DNA from: an uncultured Opitutia bacterium
GTDB lineage: Bacteria > Verrucomicrobiota > Verrucomicrobiia > Opitutales > UBA953
NCBI GenBank assembly: GCA_937875975.1
Contig: CALEEU010000265.1
Location: 1 to 11,202, forward strand
Direction: 5' to 3'
Length of the DNA: 11,202 bases
Shown here in pieces: positions 6,132-11,202 of this stretch. The stretch's first letter is position 1; each line of letters opens with the position of its first letter. Under the pieces are notes generated by a model, which searched no databases, had not been told where the DNA came from, and saw only the letters and a list, made by a program, of their open reading frames with translations. The translations under genes and the position numbers were made by a program.

Positions 6132-6230
6132 GGCCGCCGGATGGTGGCCGGAGGGTAGGGTCGCGGCTACGCCGTGACCAAGGGCGTGACGTAGTCCCGC
6201 CCCTACCTTGCGTTCACCATGCGGCGAACG
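6132..6230. repeat. REPIN-like element B, inverted copy of element A
   Basis: Its reverse complement aligns with 5279-5376 over the full length, with about a dozen differences and one single-base indel by eye (roughly 88% identity). Unit 7 (+): GTAG 6155-6158, hairpin 6159-6179 with arm GGTCGCGGC and loop TAC. Unit 8 (-): GTAG 6206-6203, hairpin 6202-6182, identical to unit 5. Compared with unit 6 in element A, stem pair 3/19 changes from G-C to T-A, a compensatory change; pair 1/21 goes from G-T to G-C, and pair 6/16 from a mismatch to C-G. It lies between divergent rdgB and coaB. Confidence 0.85.
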
Positions 6231-6251
6231 CCTGGCCCTGGCCCTAGCCCT
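6231..6251. repeat. CCCTGG/CCCTAG tract, copy 2
   Basis: CCTGGCCCTGGCCCTAGCCC-type units abut REPIN-like element B. The 16-mer at 6236-6251 is identical to 193-208. Confidence 0.7.
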
Positions 6252-6303
6252 AAATGGATTGTTTCCGCCCCCTTCCTCCACCAAGGTATCCTCAGTGCTT
6301 GGC

Positions 6304-6340
6304 CTAACCGCCAACCGCTAACCGCCGTCTCCCAACCGCT
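6304..6340. repeat. GCGGTTAGCGGTTGGCGG-type repeat, copy 3 (inverted)
   Basis: On the plus strand this reads as CTAACCGCCAACCGC-type units, the reverse complement of the tracts at 5218-5243 and 6053-6080. It ends 8 nt before the coaB start and so forms most of that gene's leader. Confidence 0.7.
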
Positions 6341-6348
6341 TCCGTCCC

Positions 6349-7002
6349 TTGTCCCTCCGCTGCCTCATCACCGCCGGTCCTACGCGCGAGTTCTTCGACC
6401 CGGTTCGCTTCATCAGCAACCCGTCGACGGGCAAGATGGGCTTCGCCTTGGCGACAGCGGCGAAGGAAGCCGGCTGGTCGGTCGATCTCGTCGCTGGCCC
6501 AGTCTCCTTGCCTGAGCCCGCTGGCGTGATGGTCTACCCGGTCGTCACCGCCGCCGAGATGCAGCGTCAGACCGACGCCTTGTTCGGTGCGTGCGATATC
6601 CTAATCATGACGGCCGCGGTCAGCGACTGGCGTCCGAAGTCGACTGCGCCGCAGAAGATGAAGAAGGACGGCCAGGGCCTTACCGTCGAGCTCGAGCCCG
6701 TGCCCGACATCGTCACCGCCCTCGCCGAAGAGCGCCGCACCGACCAGTTCCTCGTGGGCTTCGCTGCCGAGACCGAGAACGTCGAAGCCAACGCCCTCGA
6801 TAAACTTGAGCGCAAGGGGCTCGACCTCATCGCTGCCAATTCCGTCGCCGGTTCCGAAGGAGCCTTTGGTTCCGACCACAATAAGCTCATCCTCCTTGGT
6901 CGAAACGGCTTCCGCGAAGTCCTCGGTCCAGCCTCCAAGGCCGCCGTGGCCCGCCAGCTCATCGACGTCATCGCCCGCCTCGTCGCGGCGCGCGCCTCCT
7001 GA
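6349..7002 (+). CDS. coaB: Stand-alone phosphopantothenoylcysteine synthetase (phosphopantothenate-cysteine ligase)
   Basis: A 217-aa protein matching only the CoaB half of the usual bifunctional CoaBC (Dfp). It activates 4'-phosphopantothenate with a nucleoside triphosphate (CTP in most bacteria) and joins it to cysteine in coenzyme A synthesis; cytosolic. Motifs in order: LITAGPTRE (6-14), DPVRFISNPSTGKMG (17-31, Asn24 matching the E. coli intermediate-binding Asn210), TAAVSDWRP (88-96), KMKK (103-106), LVGFAAET (135-142) and AANSV (162-166). The decarboxylase (CoaC) domain with its flavin-binding His is absent from this protein and from the window. The start is TTG at 6349, the only sensible in-frame choice before the conserved LITAGPT. 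It has no Shine-Dalgarno and sits directly after a repeat tract. The next ATG begins 1 nt after its stop. Confidence 0.92.
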   Translation: MSLRCLITAGPTREFFDPVRFISNPSTGKMGFALATAAKEAGWSVDLVAGPVSLPEPAGVMVYPVVTAAEMQRQTDALFGACDILIMTAAVSDWRPKSTAPQKMKKDGQGLTVELEPVPDIVTALAEERRTDQFLVGFAAETENVEANALDKLERKGLDLIAANSVAGSEGAFGSDHNKLILLGRNGFREVLGPASKAAVARQLIDVIARLVAARAS

Positions 7003-7003
7003 C

Positions 7004-8173
7004 ATGGCCCGCCGTCGCTTCAGTCCTCTTGATCGCGTGCTGGGCCGCATCGACGACCTGGACGCGCAGAATCTGGCAATCCTCGCCCGCCGCCTTGAGC
7101 GCGAGCGTGACCTCATGGAGACGGTCTTGGACACGCTTCGCGAAGGCGTGCTCGTCCTCTCGCATGACGGTGCCATCGAATACGCCAACGCCTCCGCTGT
7201 CCGCCTGCTGGGCGTGAGCCAGGAAGACGCCAACGGTGCCGAGTTGCGCCGCCTTTCGCCCGACATCGCCCTGGCCCTTGAGCTCCCTGAGACTGTTGGT
7301 GCGCTCACCCGCGAGCTCGAGGTCCGTTATCCGGAGCCTCGCCTGCTGAATCTCCACCTCACGCGCGTCGGTGAGCAGCAGGGGGCGGAACGCGCCCGCC
7401 GCGTGGCGGTGCTCAGCGACGTCACCAAGGAACGCGTCCAGACCGAAGACCGCGTGGAGAGCGAGCGCATCGACTCCATCGTCTCCCTGGCCGCCGGCGT
7501 TGCCCACGAGGTCGGTAATCCCCTGAACGCGATCGGCATCCACCTTCAGCTCCTCCAGCGCGAGGCCGCCAAGCTCGGCGATTCGCCCGCCGCCATCAAG
7601 GTACGCAAGGCTGCCGAGGTCTGTCAGAGCGAAATCAACCGCCTGGACGGTATTGTCCGCGATTTCCTCGGCGCCGTCCGCCAGACCCCGCCGAACCTCA
7701 CCGATACCGACCTCGTCACCGTCGTCGCCGAAGCCACTGGCCTCCTCCGTGAGCAGATGGAGCAGCTTGGCGTGCGCGTCTCGCTCGACGTCCCGGGTGA
7801 GCTCCCGCTCATCTTCGGAGACCGTAACCAGATTAAGCAGGCTCTCTTCAATGTGATGAAGAACGCGCTCGAGGCCATGGACCGCGGCGGCGACATCCAC
7901 GTTAAGCTGACCTCCGACGACGAGTGGGTCGTGCTTTCCATCCGCGACACGGGGGTGGGTATCCCGGCCGACAAGCTGACCCGGATCTTCGACGCTTATT
8001 ACACCACCAAGGCCTCCGGTGGTGGTATCGGTATGCTGATTCTCCTCCGTATCCTGCGGGCCCACGGTGGCACGGTCGATATCCAGAGCACCCCGGACGT
8101 CGGAACGACCGTAATCCTGCGATTCCCCCTCAAACATCGCCGGGTCCGCACGCTGGAAGCCCCGAAGGCTTGA
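7004..8173 (+). CDS. Cytosolic PAS-domain sensor histidine kinase (NtrB-like architecture)
   Basis: A 389-aa sensor kinase with no membrane segment. Order: N-terminal helical stretch (about 10-38, probable coiled coil), a PAS-like domain (about 37-142, with GVLVLSHDGAIEYAN at 48-62), the dimerisation/phosphoacceptor domain with AHEVGNPLNAI (167-177, phospho-His168), then the HATPase: N box FNVMKNALEAM (282-292), G1 DTGVGIP (315-321), F box IFDAYYTTK (328-336) and G2 GGGIGMLI (339-346). The G2 box departs from the common GTGLGL, but glycines 339-341 and 343 are kept. The ATG at 7004, 1 nt past the coaB stop, was chosen because in-frame upstream codons overlap coaB. No response regulator is in the window, so partner and signal are unknown. 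Co-transcription with coaB looks likely. Confidence 0.92.
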   Translation: MARRRFSPLDRVLGRIDDLDAQNLAILARRLERERDLMETVLDTLREGVLVLSHDGAIEYANASAVRLLGVSQEDANGAELRRLSPDIALALELPETVGALTRELEVRYPEPRLLNLHLTRVGEQQGAERARRVAVLSDVTKERVQTEDRVESERIDSIVSLAAGVAHEVGNPLNAIGIHLQLLQREAAKLGDSPAAIKVRKAAEVCQSEINRLDGIVRDFLGAVRQTPPNLTDTDLVTVVAEATGLLREQMEQLGVRVSLDVPGELPLIFGDRNQIKQALFNVMKNALEAMDRGGDIHVKLTSDDEWVVLSIRDTGVGIPADKLTRIFDAYYTTKASGGGIGMLILLRILRAHGGTVDIQSTPDVGTTVILRFPLKHRRVRTLEAPKA

Positions 8174-8214
8174 AACCAGTCCGCGGTTCCGTTGTCTTAA
8201 CTCCATCCCTTCCC

Positions 8215-8862
8215 ATGAAGCACCTCGCTCTCTGCCTCCTCGTCCTCCCGCTCGGCCTCTGCGCTGAAGATAAGGAACTCCCGCTCGTCCTGCCGAAGTC
8301 CGTCGCCCTCGGCACGCCGCGCCCGATGAAGATCAATAATCTCGAGCCGGTCTCCTCCGTGCCGCGTAAGCTACCCAAGGTGCCCGCCGCGGCGGTCAAT
8401 CTCGCCCAGGGTTGCAACGTCACCTCCAGCGCTCGCGAAGCCGCGGCTGGCGATTTCTCCTATCTCACCGACGGCGATAAGGGCGGCGAAGAAGGTTTCG
8501 AAGTCGAACTCCCGCGTGGTGCCCACTGGGTACAGGTCGACCTGACCAAGTCCGCTGAGATCAGCGCCATCGCCCTCTGGCACTTCCACCGCGAACGCCG
8601 CGTGTACTTCAATGTCATCGTCCAGATCTCTGATGACTCCGCCTTCAAGAAGGACGTCACCACGGTCTACAATAACGACGCCGAAGGCGAACTCGGCCTG
8701 GGCAAGGGCAAGGACTACTGCTACTACGAGTCCAACGAAGGCCGCGTGATCCCGGTCGCCGCCGTCAAGGGTCGCTACGTCCGCTTCTACTCCAAGGGCA
8801 ACTCCGCCGGCCCCTCGAACGACTATATCGAGACCGAAGTCTGGGGCGTCCCGGCTAAGTAA
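8215..8862 (+). CDS. Secreted discoidin (F5/8 type C)-like domain protein
   Basis: A 215-aa protein with a signal peptide (MKHLALCLLVLPLGLCA, cleavage likely after residue 17; LGLC is not a good lipobox). A Pro-rich linker (23-60) leads to one beta-sandwich domain of galactose-binding type from about 62 to 213: NLAQGCNVTSSA (62-73), TDGD (85-88), WVQVDLTKSAEISAIALW (105-122, the typical strand before the ligand loops), VIVQISDD (134-141), GRYVRFYSKG (186-195) and a closing ETEVWG (206-211). Such domains bind glycans or other surface ligands; no catalytic domain is present, so a binding or structural envelope role is inferred. It lies 41 nt after the kinase gene and 47 nt before ispH. The domain call is from fold pattern and may fall in a related family. 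Confidence 0.75.
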   Translation: MKHLALCLLVLPLGLCAEDKELPLVLPKSVALGTPRPMKINNLEPVSSVPRKLPKVPAAAVNLAQGCNVTSSAREAAAGDFSYLTDGDKGGEEGFEVELPRGAHWVQVDLTKSAEISAIALWHFHRERRVYFNVIVQISDDSAFKKDVTTVYNNDAEGELGLGKGKDYCYYESNEGRVIPVAAVKGRYVRFYSKGNSAGPSNDYIETEVWGVPAK

Positions 8863-8884
8863 GGCGGGACTTTGCTTGAATCGG

Positions 8885-8898
8885 GCGGGCTAGCCCGC
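8885..8898. repeat. 14-bp perfect GC palindrome before ispH
   Basis: GCGGGCTAGCCCGC lies in the 47-bp gap between the discoidin-like gene and ispH, ending 11 nt before the ispH GTG. It has no T-run and no GTAG foot, so neither terminator nor REP unit is a good reading. An operator or mRNA hairpin affecting ispH initiation is possible but unsupported. Confidence 0.5.
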
Positions 8899-8909
8899 AC
8901 CTTGAAGCT

Positions 8910-9782
8910 GTGAAGGTCATCCGAGCCAAGTCCGCGGGTTTCTGTTGGGGCGTCGAACGCGCCATCGATATCGCCCGCGAATACGCGCAGAAGGGCCGCC
9001 ATCCCGTCTACACCGACGGCCCGTTGATCCATAACCGCCAGATGATGGAAGTCCTCACCGGCGAGGGTATCCGTGAGGTCGGCGATTACCGCAGCGAGAC
9101 GAAGCTCGAGGTCTCACAGTCCACCGACGCCGACGCCGTCATGGTCGTCCGCGCGCACGGTATCTCGCCTGAACGCCGCGAATACCTGAAGTCGCTCGGC
9201 ATGGAATTCCGCGACGCCACCTGTCCCGACGTCGGCATCATCGCCGGCAAGGTGCGCATGCATGCGCGCAAGGGCTATGCCACCGTCATCTTCGGCGACC
9301 CCAAGCACCCCGAGGTTATCGGCCTGCTCGGCTACGCCGAAGGGAATGGACATGTCATCACTTCTGAAGCCGAAATCGATGCGTTGCCGGAGCTCGGCGC
9401 AAAGGTCTGCATGGTCTCCCAGTCGACGATGTTCACCGATGAGTTCGAGAAACTTGCCGCGCGTCTGAAGGCCCGCTTCGCGCCGACCCTCGTTTTCGAT
9501 ACCATCTGCGGTGCCACCAAGGACCGACAGGCGGATATCCTCGAACTCCAGAAGCAGGGCTGCCAGGCCATCGTCGTCATCGGTGGCCGCCATTCGGCGA
9601 ACACCGTCAAGCTCGCCAAGCTCGTCGAGATCCAAGGCCTGCCTTGTTTCCACGTCGAGACCGCGGCCGAGCTCGACTTCGCCGCGCTCGCTCGCTTCGG
9701 CACCGTCGGCGTGACGGCCGGCGCTTCGACGCCCGCTTTCCTGATCGACGAAGTCTGCGTCCAGTTGGAAAAGGCCGCTTAA
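8910..9782 (+). CDS. ispH: 4-hydroxy-3-methylbut-2-enyl diphosphate reductase
   Basis: A 290-aa iron-sulfur enzyme for the last step of the MEP isoprenoid pathway, reducing HMBPP to IPP and DMAPP; cytosolic. The three cluster cysteines are present: Cys12 (GFCWGVERA), Cys105 (DATCPDV) and Cys200 (TICGATKDRQ). The substrate-binding histidines are His41 (GPLIHNRQ), His83 (RAHG) and His133 (DPKHPEV, followed by Glu135, the family proton donor). VSQST (169-173), GGRHSANTVKL (225-235) and VTAGASTP (268-275) complete the signature. The start is GTG at 8910; translation from it gives the classic N-terminus with Cys12 in the same position as in E. coli, which settles the start although no Shine-Dalgarno is seen. 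It is the last gene of the coaB-to-ispH run. Confidence 0.97.
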   Translation: MKVIRAKSAGFCWGVERAIDIAREYAQKGRHPVYTDGPLIHNRQMMEVLTGEGIREVGDYRSETKLEVSQSTDADAVMVVRAHGISPERREYLKSLGMEFRDATCPDVGIIAGKVRMHARKGYATVIFGDPKHPEVIGLLGYAEGNGHVITSEAEIDALPELGAKVCMVSQSTMFTDEFEKLAARLKARFAPTLVFDTICGATKDRQADILELQKQGCQAIVVIGGRHSANTVKLAKLVEIQGLPCFHVETAAELDFAALARFGTVGVTAGASTPAFLIDEVCVQLEKAA

Positions 9783-9838
9783 GCCCAGCGGGGCGGGGGT
9801 GGGCGTTCCAATTGACGCGTAAAATTATCAAAAGACTT

Positions 9839-9872
9839 CCCCCTACCGACTTGCGGGGTCGGGGTGAGGGGG
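9839..9872. other. Imperfect GC-rich hairpin between ispH and lemA
   Basis: CCGAC (9846-9850) can pair with GTCGG (9858-9862), and CCCCC (9839-9843) with GGGGG (9868-9872), with an internal bulge. There is no T-run, so termination after ispH is only a possibility. The structure ends 6 nt before the lemA Shine-Dalgarno and may affect its exposure. The rest of the 106-bp gap has a short AT-rich patch (9819-9834) but no convincing promoter. Confidence 0.4.
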
Positions 9873-9878
9873 TAACTT

Positions 9879-9883
9879 AGGGG
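9879..9883 (+). promoter_or_regulatory. Shine-Dalgarno site of lemA
   Basis: AGGGG lies 5 nt before the ATG at 9889. It is one of only two clear ribosome sites in this window. Confidence 0.6.
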
Positions 9884-9888
9884 TCAAC

Positions 9889-10500
9889 ATGAGCGCAATC
9901 GTCTCCGTCATCTTCGTCATCCTCGCCGTCATCGTCGGCGCCCTAATCATCGCCGCCATCTGGGGTGTCGGCATCTACAACAGCCTCGTCGCCCTGCGGA
10001 ACGCCTGTAAGAACGCCTTCGCTCAGGTCGACGTGCAGCTCAAGCGCCGCCACGACCTGATCCCGAACCTCGTCGAGACGGCTAAAGGCTACATGGCCCA
10101 CGAAAGCGGCACGCTCACCGCCGTCGTCGAAGCCCGCGCCAAGGCCACCCAGGCCAACGTCCGTTTCGCCGGCAACCCGAACGACCCGGCCGCCATGCGC
10201 GACCTCAGCCAGGCCGAAGCCGGCCTGAGCGGCGCCCTCGGCCGCCTCATGGTCGTCTCCGAGCAGTATCCTGAGCTCAAGGCCGACGCCACCATGCGCA
10301 CCCTGATGGAAGAGCTCTCCTCGACCGAGAACCGCATCGCCTTCTCCCGCCAGGCCTTCAACGACGCCGTCTTGTTCTATAACAACGGCCGCGAAGTCTT
10401 CCCGCAGGTCTTCATCGCGAACGCTTTCGGCTTCACCGCCGCCGAGTTCTTCAAGATCGAAGATCCCGTCGAAAAGGTCGCCCCGAAGGTCGCTTTCTGA
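9889..10500 (+). CDS. lemA: LemA family protein
   Basis: A 203-aa LemA protein. One N-terminal membrane segment (about 4-26) anchors a helical bundle on the extracytoplasmic side in the usual family topology. The signature covers residues 30-72: YNSLVALRNA, then NAFAQVDVQLKRRHDLIPNL and VETAKGYMAHE. The C-terminal half has ENRIAFSRQAFNDAVLFYN (147-165) and a hydrophobic FPQVFIANAFGF (171-182), both typical. The molecular role of LemA is unresolved. In many bacteria the gene neighbours membrane metallopeptidases or TPM-domain proteins, and that context fits here, with a membrane protein 21 nt downstream and a probable M48 peptidase after it. The start is supported by an AGGGG ribosome site. 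The length is slightly above the common ~185-200 aa. Confidence 0.95.
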   Translation: MSAIVSVIFVILAVIVGALIIAAIWGVGIYNSLVALRNACKNAFAQVDVQLKRRHDLIPNLVETAKGYMAHESGTLTAVVEARAKATQANVRFAGNPNDPAAMRDLSQAEAGLSGALGRLMVVSEQYPELKADATMRTLMEELSSTENRIAFSRQAFNDAVLFYNNGREVFPQVFIANAFGFTAAEFFKIEDPVEKVAPKVAF

Positions 10501-10521
10501 TCTTTTAAACATCCTCCGATT

Positions 10522-11136
10522 ATGAGCATCTTCGCCACCCTTAACCCTGAGCAATTGGGGCGCGTCCAGCGTGCTCGCAATGTCGTCTCACCTTTCGAGA
10601 TCGGGGTCTGCCTCACTCAGTCCTTCGAAGCGCTGAAGCGGGATTTCTGGAACATCGTCCTCGTCAATTTCCTTTGGATGCTCCTGAGCTGCTTCATCAT
10701 CACGATCCCTCCGCTCGCGGTCGGCATGTGCCGTTTCAACGAAAAGGCTCTCCGCGGCGAGTCCGCCCGGTTGGACGACCTCTTCAGCGGCTTCAACGAT
10801 TTCGGCGTATCTTGGCTGATGCTGCTGGTCATGATCCCATTCTTGATCGTGGCTTTCGTGCTCTGCTATCTGCCCGGCATCTATCTCTCGGTCGCCTGGA
10901 TGCTCGCTTGGAACCTGTTGGCCGACAAGCGGGGGAGCTTCTGGGAGTGTCTTGAGATGAGCCGTCAGGCCGTCACCGCCCACTGGGGCTGGGCTTTCCT
11001 GTTGACCATCGTGGCGCAGATCATCTCCCAGGCTGGCATCATCGCCTGCTTCGTCGGAATCTTTGCCACTTTGCCCTTCTACATGTTGATGGTCTCAGCG
11101 GCCTACCGGCGTCTTTTCGCCGAGCCTCAGCTCTAA
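10522..11136 (+). CDS. Multi-pass integral membrane protein of unknown function
   Basis: A 204-aa protein I cannot assign to a characterised family. A roughly 40-residue N-terminal cytosol-like stretch precedes hydrophobic segments at about 45-69, 97-116, 118-134, 156-178 and 178-194. Between them, a short charged segment (RFNEKALRGESARLDDLFSG, 71-90) and WECLEMSRQAVTAHWGW (141-157) recall the loops of DUF975-like or glycerophosphodiesterase-associated membrane domains, where a SxxAxxxxxW pattern precedes a membrane helix; this resemblance is weak. No catalytic motif is visible. It starts 21 nt after lemA without a Shine-Dalgarno and ends 17 nt before a probable M48 peptidase, so the three are likely one transcript. 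A role in organising a LemA-peptidase membrane complex is a guess from context. Confidence 0.8.
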   Translation: MSIFATLNPEQLGRVQRARNVVSPFEIGVCLTQSFEALKRDFWNIVLVNFLWMLLSCFIITIPPLAVGMCRFNEKALRGESARLDDLFSGFNDFGVSWLMLLVMIPFLIVAFVLCYLPGIYLSVAWMLAWNLLADKRGSFWECLEMSRQAVTAHWGWAFLLTIVAQIISQAGIIACFVGIFATLPFYMLMVSAAYRRLFAEPQL

Positions 11137-11153
11137 ACTCCTGACTTCGGCCC

Positions 11154-11202
11154 ATGGCCGGCACGATGAATTTCTTCCGGGCCCAGGATGAGGCCCGTGG
11201 AC
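11154..11202 (+). CDS. Partial CDS, probable M48 family membrane metallopeptidase (N-terminus only)
   Basis: An open frame starts at ATG 11154 (or ATG 11166) and runs off the window, encoding MAGTMNFFRAQDEARG. The MNFFRAQDEAR part resembles the N-terminal FFxxQDxAR stretch that precedes the first membrane helix of M48 peptidases commonly found near lemA. Sixteen residues are too few for certainty, and the HExxH site lies outside the window. The 17-nt spacing from the membrane-protein gene supports co-transcription. The second ATG matches the family start better. Confidence 0.5.
   Translation, partial: MAGTMNFFRAQDEARG

Noticed and set aside
6806..7003. Upstream in-frame extension of the histidine kinase
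   Set aside because: It lies inside conserved coaB in another frame and gives a Ser/Pro-rich, domain-free leader. The ATG at 7004 is right after the coaB stop.
6968..8206. 412-codon minus-strand open frame opposite the histidine kinase
   Set aside because: The kinase motifs (H, N, G1, F, G2 boxes) fix the plus strand as coding; the antisense frame is a by-product of high GC.
9812..9840. Possible promoter before lemA (TTGACG at 9812-9817)
   Set aside because: At the usual 16-18 bp spacing there is no -10-like hexamer (about 9834-9840 reads GACTTCC); the AT-rich patch is too close to TTGACG.
9839..9872. Hairpin before lemA as a ninth REP-like unit
   Set aside because: GTAG is present on the minus strand, but the sequence following it there does not form a 9-bp stem with a short loop.

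Overview
This window is GC-rich bacterial chromosome with strongly C/G-biased third codon positions and tightly packed genes, most of which have no visible Shine-Dalgarno sequence. The gene mix (zwf next to an OpcA-type partner, a secreted xylose-isomerase-like TIM-barrel protein, a secreted discoidin-like protein, a Tat-exported intradiol dioxygenase, and a LemA / membrane protein / probable M48 peptidase run) suggests Verrucomicrobiota, perhaps an Opitutales-like lineage. That placement is an inference from gene content; there is no rRNA or other marker here to test it.

Layout. Positions 1-246 are repeat-rich intergenic DNA. A Tat-exported intradiol dioxygenase (247-918, +) converges on a secreted sugar-isomerase-like protein (2160-1309, -). 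The 390 bp between their ends hold four short GTAG-footed hairpins, a clear rho-independent terminator for the minus-strand gene, and low-complexity repeats. A compact plus-strand unit follows: yraN, zwf (glucose-6-phosphate dehydrogenase) and opcA (its assembly/activation partner), 2265-5209. Next comes rdgB (5992-5384, -), a house-cleaning nucleotide pyrophosphatase, flanked on both sides by inverted copies of a ~98 bp palindromic element. A second plus-strand run holds a stand-alone coaB (phosphopantothenoylcysteine synthetase), an orphan cytosolic PAS histidine kinase one base downstream, a secreted discoidin-like protein, and ispH (isoprenoid biosynthesis). The last run is lemA, a multi-pass membrane protein, and the first codons of a probable M48 metallopeptidase cut by the window end.

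How the genes work together. zwf and opcA form a functional pair feeding NADPH and pentose phosphates. coaB and ispH are essential biosynthetic genes in one co-directional run. The lemA run looks like an envelope-associated module. The other genes are self-contained.

The most interesting signal is not in the genes. At least eight short hairpins share one plan: a 5' GTAG (once GCAG), a 9-bp stem starting with GG, and a 3- or 4-nt loop. Four are arranged as two complete inverted pairs flanking rdgB, and stem differences between those copies include compensatory changes. The other four sit in one convergent intergenic region. This is the architecture of REP/REPIN elements mobilised by RAYT (IS200-like) transposases. 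No RAYT gene lies in the window.
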